Origin: Acidobacteriota bacterium
Lineage (GTDB): Bacteria > Acidobacteriota > UBA6911 > RPQK01 > JADFOI01
Length of the DNA: 35,053 bases
Direction: 5' to 3'
NCBI GenBank assembly: GCA_022562935.1
Contig: JADFOI010000025.1
Coordinates: forward strand, 1-35,053
Shown: positions 17,365 through 25,503 of the stretch, piece by piece
Layout: every line of letters starts with the position of its first letter
Numbering within the stretch: the stretch's first letter is position 1
Position numbers and translations under genes: made by a program
The notes under the pieces: model-generated
The model's database searches: none
What the model was told of the DNA's origin: nothing
What the model saw: the letters and a program-made list of their open reading frames with translations, nothing else

Positions 17365-19701
17365 TCAAGTTTTCACGGCCGAAAGAAGCAGCGCGCCACC
17401 GGCCCCGAAAAGCAGATTGGGCCCCCAGGCGGCAAGCAGTGGAGAAAGTAGACCATTTGAGCCCAAAACACCAAACACTCCAAAGGCTCCCCAGTAGAAA
17501 ATACCCAGTAAAACGCCGGCTGCAATTCCGTAAAGAGCTCCTTTTCGGCCAATCGTGAAGGCGAAGGGAATGCCCAAAATGGGCATGATAAAGCTCACGA
17601 AGGGGAAGGAAAGTTTCGTGTAGAGTTCTGTTTTGAGATGGTCCACTTCGAAGCCTCCCTGCTGCAGGCCTTCGATGTAGTCCTTGAGCTCCAGATAAGT
17701 CATCTTGCTGGATTCCTTCACCTCTGCTTCAAAATAGCTGGGGTCTTCGCTCATGGAGGAGGTTTTCTCATCAAAGGTTGAGTATTCCAGCTTGTTGTCT
17801 CCGAAGCTTCGTTCCCAGCCGTTGTAGAGCTGCCAGTTCTGGTCGAACGCATTCCAGACTGCACTGCGTGCATAGGTGTGCTGATAGAGGCGATTCTTCG
17901 CAATGTCGAGGTGGTAGATCGACAGTTCAGCAAAGCTGCCCCGCTCGGAATCAAAGAGTTTGTAATTGTAGAGCCGATTTTCCTCACCAAAGATCCAACT
18001 GCGTCCCCCCTGATAATAGGTCTGAACGGGACGTCCTTTGATGATATTTCTCAGGTTGTCCTGTCTTTGATTGGCATAAGGGAGAATGTACTCCTGGGTG
18101 ACAAAAATTAAAGCGCTCACGGTCAAAGCCAACACCAGTACCGGAACCGCGATTTGGTAGACACTCACACCACAGGATTTGAGGGCCAGGACCTGGTTGG
18201 TCTTGTCCAAAAGTCCAAAGGTCACCAGTGTGGCGATCAACATGGAGATGGGAACCAGAAGCATTAGAATATGAGGGAAGAGATAGAAAAAGTAGTCCAG
18301 AAATATAACGTGAGGCACATTGTTTTCAAAAAGGTCGTCAACCAGCTCGAAAAACGTAAAGAGGTAAAACAGGGACACACAGACCCCCAGGGTCAGCAAG
18401 AAATAAAGCATGAAGATTCGGGTGACGTAAAGATCAATGACCCGGGCCAGCCTTAAACGGATCGTACCTATAGAAGCAGACCAATTTCGAACCCGGCGAA
18501 AGAACCCACGAAAGATATTTCTGAAAGACTCGATGAGTCGTCCTGTGTATCGCGAGATGCGAACCAGGGGTCCCAGGTTGAAAATGGCCCTCAGGACATG
18601 GGAGGCGATCTGGGAGTAGCGAAGAGTAAACAAGGCAATGAGCCCCAGCACAAGATCCGCGCCCCACACTCCCCAGCCGACGGCCAGGTCTCCATTTTCG
18701 GCAAGCTCGGTTCCACTGGCAAAGAGGATGTAGTAGAGAAAGACGATGAGCATACTGGCGATAAAGCCGTAACCCCGTGCACCCCGAGGAGTGTGGGCCC
18801 CTAAGGTGACCCCCAGGACGGCGAAAATCAAAGCGGAGAGAGGTAGTGCGATACGCTTTTGCAATTCAATCGAGCTGCGCCTTCTGATTTCCTGATCCGC
18901 ATCTTCCAGTCCACTCCAAAGCTCGTAGAAGTTCTTTTCCCGGGGCCTTTTGGACCCGGCCTCAATCTGCTGGACGGCTGGAAAGTTGATGGGAACGTCC
19001 AGAGTCTGAAATCGCGTCAGGGTATCTTTTTCAGGAGATTCCAAGTTGACGGTATAAATCCAGCCTTCCTCGAAGTGGAGTTGCAAGCGCTGAGCGTCTG
19101 AGCTGAACAGGGGAAAAGCCTGACTGGAGAGGATGATCCGCTTCTCCCCGCTATCTCCGGTATCCGATAAGAAGACTCCCTTCCAGGTAGAGTTTTGCAA
19201 ATCCTGGTCCTCGATATAAAGGATGACCTGGGGAAGATCCTCATTGAAGACCCTTGGTTTGATCTGGGATTGAACGGGGCGCAGGCCGATTTGGTGCTGA
19301 ATCTGTCGCAGCGTCCAATTCCCCTGGGGCAGAAAAACGAAGGTCAAAAGAAAAGTGGTGGCTACCACTCCAAAGTTGACTTTCAAGACCGGCCACAACA
19401 TTTGATAGATACTGACGCCGCCGGCCCGCATGGCCACGACCTCGCTATCTGCGGAAAGACGACTAAAGCCGACGAGAGTCCCGATCAGGAAAGCGAAGGG
19501 AACCGTGAAAATGAGGATTTTGGGAAGCAGTGCGATGATGACTCCCAGAACCGTGACGGCATCGGCATCCTTTCGGATCAGCAACTCCGCCAGCCTTCCG
19601 AACTCTCGCGTGAAGACCACAAAGGTCAGCACGGCCAGAGCAATCAGAGAAGGCGGAATGATCTCTGAGTAGATCACTTTATGGATTTTTCTGGCTTTCA
19701 T
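17365..19701 (-). CDS. Fused LptF-LptG-type LPS export permease
   Basis: LptF and LptG form the inner-membrane part of the ABC exporter that extracts LPS. Here one 778-residue chain has two successive YjgP/YjgQ permease domains. The first half (about residues 1-370) starts KVIYSEIIPPSLIALAVLTFVVFTREFGRL and contains MRAGGVSIYQML. The second half (from about 415) repeats the plan with YVTRIFMLYFLLTLGVCVSLFYLF and LKSCGVSVYQIAVPV. Each half shows three N-terminal membrane helices, a periplasmic beta-rich domain and three C-terminal helices. ATG 19701 has a GGAG site six bases upstream; a longer reading to 19788 adds 29 unsupported residues. The usual E. coli arrangement is two separate genes. 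No lptB is nearby. Confidence 0.9.
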   Translation of the reverse strand: MKARKIHKVIYSEIIPPSLIALAVLTFVVFTREFGRLAELLIRKDADAVTVLGVIIALLPKILIFTVPFAFLIGTLVGFSRLSADSEVVAMRAGGVSIYQMLWPVLKVNFGVVATTFLLTFVFLPQGNWTLRQIQHQIGLRPVQSQIKPRVFNEDLPQVILYIEDQDLQNSTWKGVFLSDTGDSGEKRIILSSQAFPLFSSDAQRLQLHFEEGWIYTVNLESPEKDTLTRFQTLDVPINFPAVQQIEAGSKRPREKNFYELWSGLEDADQEIRRRSSIELQKRIALPLSALIFAVLGVTLGAHTPRGARGYGFIASMLIVFLYYILFASGTELAENGDLAVGWGVWGADLVLGLIALFTLRYSQIASHVLRAIFNLGPLVRISRYTGRLIESFRNIFRGFFRRVRNWSASIGTIRLRLARVIDLYVTRIFMLYFLLTLGVCVSLFYLFTFFELVDDLFENNVPHVIFLDYFFYLFPHILMLLVPISMLIATLVTFGLLDKTNQVLALKSCGVSVYQIAVPVLVLALTVSALIFVTQEYILPYANQRQDNLRNIIKGRPVQTYYQGGRSWIFGEENRLYNYKLFDSERGSFAELSIYHLDIAKNRLYQHTYARSAVWNAFDQNWQLYNGWERSFGDNKLEYSTFDEKTSSMSEDPSYFEAEVKESSKMTYLELKDYIEGLQQGGFEVDHLKTELYTKLSFPFVSFIMPILGIPFAFTIGRKGALYGIAAGVLLGIFYWGAFGVFGVLGSNGLLSPLLAAWGPNLLFGAGGALLLSAVKT

Positions 19702-19768
19702 CGATGCTCCGGCGCTCACATTGTAACAAAAGGGCAAAGGCATGGCTGGGGTGGAAAGGTCGGATCCG

Positions 19769-19949
19769 CTACAGCCCGTGTTATGCATAGGTTCTTGTCA
19801 CGAAGCGCCGAAGGCGCCGGACTGAGTGCGTTGCGCCACGCGCGAGGGCACCCGGCTGCGGGTCGGGGGTACCCGCTTGCGGGTCGGCGGTGCAGCACGC
19901 CGGATGATTTCGTCGCTGCAGTAGAGAACTTATGCATGATCCGGGCTAG
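19769..19949 (+). repeat. Inverted-repeat-bounded element upstream of lipB (copy 1)
   Basis: About 181 bases bounded by imperfect inverted arms: left arm 19769-19795, right arm 19925-19949 (ATGCATGATCCGGGCTAG), matching over about 20 of 25 positions with a 2-base gap. Internal words shared in order with the lipA element: GTCACGAAGCG, GAGTGCGTTGCGCCACGCGC, CACCCGCTTGCGGGTCG, GCCGGATGATT and TGCAGTAGAG. It lies between divergent lptFG and lipB and ends 11 bases before the lipB start. It could be a non-autonomous mobile element or a structured mRNA leader. Confidence 0.75.
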
Positions 19950-19960
19950 AATAGGAGGCC

Positions 19961-20608
19961 ATGCGGTTCATCGACCTGGGTCTGATTTCTTTTCAAGAGG
20001 GCTTGAGACAACAGGAAAAGGCACTCCAGGAAACCCTCCATCGACGACAGCCCGAGACCGTTTATCTGCTCGAACATCCCCACGTTTTTACCATGGGACG
20101 GGCAGGGAAGTTCGAGAACGTTCTGGGCAGGGAAGACCACACCGGGACATCCATCGAACTGGTTCAAACCAACCGGGGAGGAGATGTCACTTATCACGGC
20201 CCGGGACAGTTGGTCGGTTATCCTCATCTCGATCTGCGCGAGCGGGGAAGGGATGTCCATCGTTTCCTGCGAGACCTGGAAAAGAGTCTGATTCAGACGG
20301 TGGCCCACTTCGGCGTTTCTGCCTTCGTCAAGTCCGGTTTCACCGGTGTCTGGACGGGCAGGGGAAAACTGGCTTCCATCGGTATTGGCGTCAGCCGCTG
20401 GATCACCAGACATGGCTTTGCTCTAAACGTCAATACCGATCTGAGTTACTTTGAGCTCATTCATCCCTGTGGAATCCTGAATTGTCCCGTCACTTCACTG
20501 AGCGATCTGTTGGGAGGACCCGTTGACCTGGACGAAGTGAAGCGGGTATTCCAGCGCAGTTTTGAGGAAGTGTTTGATATGCCCGTGGGCTTGAGCCCAC
20601 GGCTCTGA
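19961..20608 (+). CDS. lipB: Octanoyltransferase LipB
   Basis: LipB moves octanoate from acyl carrier protein to the lipoyl domains of 2-oxo-acid dehydrogenases and the glycine cleavage H protein; LipA (33091) then inserts sulfur. The 215-residue protein has the RGGDVTYHGPGQLVGYP signature (72-88), the catalytic lysine in RGKLASIG (Lys136) and the thioester-forming Cys170 in HPCGI, almost exactly the E. coli numbering. AGGAGG lies only two bases before ATG 19961, an unusually short spacing. The last nine or so codons (PVGLSPRL and stop) are encoded by a dispersed hairpin repeat. Confidence 0.96.
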   Translation: MRFIDLGLISFQEGLRQQEKALQETLHRRQPETVYLLEHPHVFTMGRAGKFENVLGREDHTGTSIELVQTNRGGDVTYHGPGQLVGYPHLDLRERGRDVHRFLRDLEKSLIQTVAHFGVSAFVKSGFTGVWTGRGKLASIGIGVSRWITRHGFALNVNTDLSYFELIHPCGILNCPVTSLSDLLGGPVDLDEVKRVFQRSFEEVFDMPVGLSPRL

Positions 20609-20700
20609 CTCTAACGAGGAACAAACAGAGCCGCAGGCTTTAGCCTGCGGGCCAGGACCGATCCGGAATGTGGGAGGCACCTCAGGTGCCGAATCGGGTC
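20581..20700. repeat. Three-hairpin dispersed repeat block at the lipB 3' end
   Basis: Contains CCGTGGGCT-tg-AGCCCACGG (20583-20602, inside the end of lipB), CCGCAGGCT-tt-AGCCTGCGG (20631-20650) and GGCACCT-c-AGGTGCC (20676-20690). Between the first two lies TAACGAGGAACAAACAGAG, which appears inverted between the matching hairpins at about 16107-16126. The same three hairpins occur at 16013-16181. They may stop transcription from lipB. Confidence 0.75.
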
Positions 20701-20719
20701 CGAACGACCCTTCCCATCA

Positions 20720-20748
20720 TTGACAATCCTTGATCAACACTTGATAAT
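20720..20748 (+). promoter_or_regulatory. Strong sigma70-type promoter of the metal-uptake operon
   Basis: A perfect -35 TTGACA (20720-20725), a 17-base spacer and a -10 GATAAT (20743-20748, five of six consensus bases). Transcription should start near 20755, shortly before the small ORF at 20766. The surroundings are A/T-rich, with TTGATCAA and TTGATAATTGAA words that could host a metalloregulator such as Zur or Fur, but no clean operator can be claimed. Confidence 0.75.
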
Positions 20749-20765
20749 TGAACCGTATTAAATCC

Positions 20766-21113
20766 ATGGATAGAGAGAACGTGAGCCGCACTGGAATTCT
20801 CTTACTCACCCCGCTGCTTTTTTTATACCTGGCGGCGGCACCTGAGTTTCAGTTCTTCCTGGATCTCTCCGAGACCATCGAGCATTTTCTCACTGAAGCA
20901 CGCGGTGAGACTCGCAATCTGATTTCCGTCACCGACTTCACCCATGACTGCCACAGCTGTCTCGCTTCCCACCCTAAGGTTTCCGTCAGCTCGGCGGTAA
21001 GCAGTTCGCTACCGCTCGGTGTGGAGCAAAACAGCTGGAGCCACGTCTCCAGGACGGTCTTTACGCTTTCAGAACCTCTCAAAGACACCAAGTCTCGCTC
21101 GCCTCCTGCCTGA
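20766..21113 (+). CDS. Small exported Cys/His protein of unknown function
   Basis: A 115-residue product of no family I can name with certainty. It has a hydrophobic N-terminal segment (GILLLTPLLFLYLAAA), then an acidic stretch, a possible metal-binding HDCHSC near residue 60 and a low-complexity serine-rich part, ending in SRSPPA. Short exported proteins with this general plan (as in DUF2946) are found beside metal-transport genes. The gene lies directly behind the promoter and 53 bases before the porin. The start is uncertain: ATG 20766 without a ribosome site, or GTG 20781. Confidence 0.5.
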   Translation: MDRENVSRTGILLLTPLLFLYLAAAPEFQFFLDLSETIEHFLTEARGETRNLISVTDFTHDCHSCLASHPKVSVSSAVSSSLPLGVEQNSWSHVSRTVFTLSEPLKDTKSRSPPA

Positions 21114-21166
21114 TTCGAGCCCACTCGATCATCCATCAGAGTTCTTTGTTGCCCAGGAGGTGACTT

Positions 21167-22414
21167 ATGTTGAGGCGTTTCGCCTTTCTTCAGTCTGTTT
21201 TTCTATGGGCTACAGCTTCACTGGTAGCCCAAACATCACAGCCCACCGTCGAGGAGCTTAACCAGGCTCTTCAGGAACTTCAGGATCAGTTCGCCCAGCT
21301 GCAATCGGACCATGCCAGAAGACTGGCTGAGCTGGAGCAGCGCATTCTCCAGCTTTCAGCTGCCGCTCCACAGCCTACCTCTGCAGCAGCGAGACCTCCC
21401 CAAGACGCCGGTTCCACAGGAGGACAGAGAACGCTGCAGGCTTTGAATCCGGAGATCAGCGTGACGGGTGATGCTACTGTTCGCTACAGCAGTGACAATG
21501 CCAACCCGAACTTCAATCGCCTGAACCTTGATGGCTTTGAGTTGGCTATCCAGCATCCACTGGATCCCTTCAGCCAAGCTAGATTCTTTTTGATACGTGA
21601 GGAAGAGGACGGCCGCGCAGAGTTCGATATTGAGGAAGCGTACATCAGTTGGGAATCACTTCCAGGCAACCTAGGCTTGAAAGTCGGGCGATTCCACACC
21701 AATTTTGGCAAACTGAATCGCTTCCATAAGCACGCCCTTCCCTGGGCGGATCGCGATTTACCCACCCTGACTCTATTTGGTGAGGAAGGCTTGCGTGGCA
21801 ACGGAATTTCGCTTAGTTGGTTGCTACCCAAGCTGCCCATCGGGGACACGAATGAGGTTTCATTCGAGGTGATTAACAATTCCACTGACCTCGCTTTCTC
21901 GGGAAAGGGCTTCGCTGATCCCATCTACAACGGACGGTTTTCGAACTACTACGATGTCAACGACAATGCCTATCTGGAATGGGGTTTGTCTGTAGCCACT
22001 TCTCACTGGGACATCGACCAGCAGAATCGCTCAACCGTCGTGGGACTGGACTTGTCCTACCGCTGGGAGCCCCTTCGGCGTGCGCTTTATCGTTCCCTGG
22101 AGCTGCGCAGCGAGTTCTTTTACAACGCTCGGGACCGCTGGCCCGGGGGGGACGTTTTCGGAATGTACGCTTCCGGCGAGTACCAGCTCAGCCGGCGCTG
22201 GTATGGCGGACTCCGATATCAATTCGCCCAGCTTCTTGAAAATCAGGACGACCACCAGTGGGCCTTGGCTCCTTATGCGACCTTCTGGCAGAGCGAGTGG
22301 GTTCGCTTGCGGGCCCAGTACGATTTCGTAAATAAGAATTTCGACAAGAATGAAAATCGCTTCTTCCTGCAATTCACCTGGTCAGTGGGTCCCCATAAAC
22401 ATGAGGCCTATTAA
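21167..22414 (+). CDS. Outer-membrane porin-like protein of a metal-uptake operon
   Basis: A 415-residue exported protein. After the signal peptide (residues 1-22, ...ATASLVAQ) comes a short coiled coil (VEELNQALQELQDQFAQLQSDHARRLAELEQRILQL), a proline/alanine linker and then about 320 residues of alternating beta-strand pattern with aromatic girdles, as in a beta barrel (VGRFHTNFGKLNRFHKHALPW, YGGLRYQFAQLL, LQFTWSVG). Coiled coil plus barrel is the plan of some bacterial porins. It ends in GPHKHEAY rather than a terminal Phe. A perfect AGGAGGTGA ribosome site precedes ATG 21167. Co-transcription with znuA- and znuB-like genes suggests passage of zinc or a metal chelate. Confidence 0.75.
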   Translation: MLRRFAFLQSVFLWATASLVAQTSQPTVEELNQALQELQDQFAQLQSDHARRLAELEQRILQLSAAAPQPTSAAARPPQDAGSTGGQRTLQALNPEISVTGDATVRYSSDNANPNFNRLNLDGFELAIQHPLDPFSQARFFLIREEEDGRAEFDIEEAYISWESLPGNLGLKVGRFHTNFGKLNRFHKHALPWADRDLPTLTLFGEEGLRGNGISLSWLLPKLPIGDTNEVSFEVINNSTDLAFSGKGFADPIYNGRFSNYYDVNDNAYLEWGLSVATSHWDIDQQNRSTVVGLDLSYRWEPLRRALYRSLELRSEFFYNARDRWPGGDVFGMYASGEYQLSRRWYGGLRYQFAQLLENQDDHQWALAPYATFWQSEWVRLRAQYDFVNKNFDKNENRFFLQFTWSVGPHKHEAY

Positions 22415-22428
22415 GTAAGGAGAGAGAA

Positions 22429-23466
22429 ATGACAGGAAAGATTTATAGATTCTTCTGGGTTCTGTCCTTCTTTGTGGTTCTCGATGAGGCCAACGGCCAG
22501 GTCAAGATTGTTTCCTCACTTCCCGATTACGCTTCGATCGCCGAATCCGTTGGGGGAGAAAAAGTCGAAGTCACGAGCATCGCCAAGGGTTATCAGGATG
22601 CACATTTTGTGAAGGCCAAACCCAGTTTTGCCCGCCGAATGTCCGAGGCAGACCTTTTTCTCACCACCGGAATGGACCTGGAGCTTTGGGTTCCTACCCT
22701 GATCGATAAATCCCGCAATCGCAAAATAAGGGAGGGGGAATCCGGTTATGTGAATGTCTCACGGGGAATGACTTTTCTGGAGGTTCCCGCCAGTGTAAAC
22801 AGAACCGCAGGGGACACCCATATCTACGGCAACCCGCATATCTCCACCGACCCTCTCCGAGGGATCCAAATCGGGGAAAACATCCTGGCCGGACTCAAGA
22901 GGGTTGATCCTTCCAACAGCGCCTACTATGAAAGGAATTTCCAAGACTTCAGGTCGGAGGTTTACCGGCGGCTTTACGGTGAGGAACTGGTCCAGCTGGT
23001 GGGTGGTGAGCAGTTGACCCAGCTCACCCGCAATAAGCGACTCGATGCCTTCCTGGAGGCCAATCAGTTCGGCGGCAAGGCTTTGAAAGACTATTTAAAG
23101 GGTTGGTTCAAGACATCCGAATGCCTCCAGGGAAAACAGATCATCGCCTATCACAAGAACTGGATCTACTTTACCGATCGCTTCGGGCTGGAAATTGTGG
23201 ATTACGTGGAGCACAAGCCTGGAATTCCTCCCAGTGCCCGTCACCAGGTTGAGTTGATTGAGAAGATTCAGAGTCTCGACATTCGAGCCATTCTAACCGC
23301 CAATTACTTTGATGAGAAAGCGCCTCGAATGCTTGAAGAAAGAACCGGAGCCAAGGCACTGATCGTGCCCCTTTCCGTCGGCGGGACTCCCGAGGCACGA
23401 ACTTATTTAGACCTTTTTGACATTTGGATTCAGGCACTGGTATCGGTGTTTCCCGATTGCCGGTAA
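22429..23466 (+). CDS. Metal ABC transporter substrate-binding protein (ZnuA/TroA-like)
   Basis: A 345-residue periplasmic binding protein of cluster A-I, which captures zinc or manganese. It has a signal peptide (about residues 1-23, ...DEANGQ), and the ligand histidines are visible as GYQDAHF (His59), NPHISTDP (His137) and AYHKNW (around 240), with an acidic ligand expected near NYFDEKAP. There is no His-rich loop. AAGGAGAG stands five bases before ATG 22429. The permease starts 16 bases after the stop. The metal cannot be fixed by sequence; zinc is likeliest. Confidence 0.9.
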   Translation: MTGKIYRFFWVLSFFVVLDEANGQVKIVSSLPDYASIAESVGGEKVEVTSIAKGYQDAHFVKAKPSFARRMSEADLFLTTGMDLELWVPTLIDKSRNRKIREGESGYVNVSRGMTFLEVPASVNRTAGDTHIYGNPHISTDPLRGIQIGENILAGLKRVDPSNSAYYERNFQDFRSEVYRRLYGEELVQLVGGEQLTQLTRNKRLDAFLEANQFGGKALKDYLKGWFKTSECLQGKQIIAYHKNWIYFTDRFGLEIVDYVEHKPGIPPSARHQVELIEKIQSLDIRAILTANYFDEKAPRMLEERTGAKALIVPLSVGGTPEARTYLDLFDIWIQALVSVFPDCR

Positions 23467-23482
23467 AAGTGAGCGGCTAGCC

Positions 23483-24919
23483 ATGGAACAACTCATCCAG
23501 ATCATGCTCCCTCCCCTGGCAGCCTGCCTCATCTTGACCGGAATCTGTACCTACCTGGGGCTTCACGTCGTCTCCAGGGGCGTTATCTTCGTGGATCTGG
23601 CCCTGGCTCAGATTGCCGCACTGGGATCGACCTTTGCTTTTTTGCTGGGTTTTGAGCCTGACTCCTACAGCGGGTACTTCTATTCCCTGGGTTTTACCTT
23701 TTTAGGGGCTGCTATTTTTTCCATCAGTCGCCTCAGGGACCAGCGGGTTCCCCAGGAGGCTCTCATTGGAATCGTCTTTGCCGTCTCCTCCTCGGCAGCA
23801 ATTCTGATCGCCGATCGTTCTCCCCAGGGTGCCGAGCACGTTCAAGCGATGCTGACCGGGGCCATCCTCTGGGTGAGTTGGTCCACCATCTGGAAAACCC
23901 TACTCATCTGCCTGGCCGTCGGAGTCTTCCATTTCGCCTTTCGCCACAGGTTTCTGTTGATTTCCATGGACCACGAAGAGGCGGAACGACAAGGGGTGGC
24001 GGTGCGCTGGTGGGATTTCCTTTTTTATATTTCCTTTGGATTCGTCATTACCTCCTCAGTGGCCATTGCCGGAGTGCTATTGGTGTTTTGTTTTCTCATT
24101 ATCCCTTCTGTCATTGGGATGCTTTACTCCAAAGAAATCGGCACTCGATTGATCATTGGCTGGATATCGGGAACCATCGTCAGCTGCATGGGCCTTCTGC
24201 TCTCCTATCAATTCGACTTCCCAAGCGGGCCTTCGATTGTCTGCAGTTTCGGGGTCTTTCTCATTCTCTCCGCTGTCGTTCAATACGTGATCCGAGCTGA
24301 CCGAAAACACCTGGCTCTGGCTCGCGTCGGGGCGGGAACTCTCATCTTTGCCCTGGTCATGGGACTTGCCCTGAGCTTTCGACCCTCGTCCTCAGAACTG
24401 GGGCTTACCGAGCAAACGGGCATGCAAAGGGTGCTGCAGTCCCTGGAAGACTTGAAGCTGGAAGAGGGGCCGGCAAGGAATGCTCTGACCCTTCTCGAGG
24501 AGGACCAGGGGATTCTGAAACAAAGCTTACGGGAAGGGGCTATCGAAGTCGATCAGGAGACGCTTCAGCGTTTGGGGGAACTGGGATTTTCTGAAGCCAT
24601 CCCCCTCCTGAGACTCATTTGCGAGAACGTTGAAGATCCCTGGGTCCGTTACTATGGCTCTTCTTCGTTACTCCGCCTGGGAGACAAGGAGGGGATTCAT
24701 CGTTTAATTCAGATTTTGAAAGATCCGGGACCTCCTTTTCTCAAAGCCCAGGTGAAAGACTTGCTTGTCGAGGTCTCCGGTGAGGATTTCGGCTACGATC
24801 CCATGAGTGGGGACGAAGAGAATGAAAGGTCCATTGACCGCTGGGAGGTCTGGTGGCACCAAAGCGCTGAACAACTGGTCTGGGACACCGAACAGCGCAA
24901 ATTCCGCCTCCAGGAGTAA
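23483..24919 (+). CDS. Metal ABC permease (ZnuB-like) fused to a C-terminal HEAT-repeat domain
   Basis: A 478-residue protein. Residues 1 to about 275 form an ABC-3 family permease with eight or so membrane segments (GLHVVSRGVIFVDLALAQIAALG is the typical motif). A further hydrophobic segment lies near 285-305. The last 170 residues are soluble and helical, with HEAT-like repeats (ALTLLEEDQG..., AIPLLRLICENVEDPWVRYYGSSSLLRLGDKEGIHRLIQIL), and end GEDFGYDP...IDRWEVWWHQ, a pattern common in bacterial HEAT proteins. Ordinary ZnuB is about 260-280 residues, so the tail is an addition. No ATPase gene follows; the next genes are on the other strand. ATG 23483 has no strong ribosome site. Confidence 0.88.
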   Translation: MEQLIQIMLPPLAACLILTGICTYLGLHVVSRGVIFVDLALAQIAALGSTFAFLLGFEPDSYSGYFYSLGFTFLGAAIFSISRLRDQRVPQEALIGIVFAVSSSAAILIADRSPQGAEHVQAMLTGAILWVSWSTIWKTLLICLAVGVFHFAFRHRFLLISMDHEEAERQGVAVRWWDFLFYISFGFVITSSVAIAGVLLVFCFLIIPSVIGMLYSKEIGTRLIIGWISGTIVSCMGLLLSYQFDFPSGPSIVCSFGVFLILSAVVQYVIRADRKHLALARVGAGTLIFALVMGLALSFRPSSSELGLTEQTGMQRVLQSLEDLKLEEGPARNALTLLEEDQGILKQSLREGAIEVDQETLQRLGELGFSEAIPLLRLICENVEDPWVRYYGSSSLLRLGDKEGIHRLIQILKDPGPPFLKAQVKDLLVEVSGEDFGYDPMSGDEENERSIDRWEVWWHQSAEQLVWDTEQRKFRLQE

Positions 24920-24929
24920 GAAACACTCC

Positions 24930-24961
24930 GGAGAATTCTTGGGCCTGTCCCCAAATTCTCC
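24930..24961. terminator. Bidirectional hairpin between the metal permease and nuoI
   Basis: GGAGAA...TTGGG pairs with CCCAA...TTCTCC around a short loop, in the 47-base gap between convergent genes. It would work in both directions. Its loop region carries GGGCCTGTCCCC, a core also seen at 7543-7553 (inverted) and 12762-12773. Confidence 0.6.
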
Positions 24962-24966
24962 ACCGC

Positions 24967-25494
24967 TCACCGTTTGGGAGGAGTCGTCGACCGCGAGAGC
25001 AGCTCCTGCAAATCGTGGATCAACCCTTCCCGGCTGTAGGAGGAAAATTCCAACTTTCCGGTGTCCATCCGGATGGCATCCTCCGGGCAGGCTTCCACGC
25101 AATATCCGCAAAAAACACAGAGCCCTAAATCAATGTCAAAACGCACCGGGTATTTTTCAATCTGAGGATCGGGATGCTCCCCACCCACGATATAGATGCA
25201 GTGAGCCGGGCAGACCGTCTCGCACATCATGCAGGCCACGCAGCGAGGGGAACCATCCTGGCGCCGGGTCAGGCGATGCAGGGTCCTCAAGCGGGGAGAG
25301 AAGGGTCGCCGTTCCTCCGGGTATTGATAGGTCACGCCTCCCCGCAGACGCCGGAGCAGGCCGAAGCGATGAGCGATATGAACAAAAAGGTTTCGAAAGA
25401 GATGGCGGGCCGTCAGGCGAAGGGCCTTCAAGATCTCCAGGATGTAGATTCTTTCCCGAAATGTGAGGTCTCTCTCAACCTGTTTAATAGCCAT
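24967..25494 (-). CDS. nuoI: NADH-quinone oxidoreductase subunit I
   Basis: NuoI carries clusters N6a and N6b, which pass electrons to NuoB in the hydrophilic arm of complex I. The 175-residue protein shows two ferredoxin motifs: [12 protein letters not shown] (Cys85, 88, 91, 95) and [12 protein letters not shown] (Cys126, 129, 132, 136). It is the last gene of this nuo cluster; nuoJ, K, L, M and N do not follow, and the next gene is convergent. nuoH ends nine bases upstream. Confidence 0.96.
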   Translation of the reverse strand: MAIKQVERDLTFRERIYILEILKALRLTARHLFRNLFVHIAHRFGLLRRLRGGVTYQYPEERRPFSPRLRTLHRLTRRQDGSPRCVACMMCETVCPAHCIYIVGGEHPDPQIEKYPVRFDIDLGLCVFCGYCVEACPEDAIRMDTGKLEFSSYSREGLIHDLQELLSRSTTPPKR

Positions 25495-25503
25495 CTTACT
25501 GCT

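Noticed and set aside
20748-20766. Start of the small Cys/His protein at TTG 20748
   Set aside because: It would fall in the -10 element of the strong promoter, upstream of the expected transcript start.
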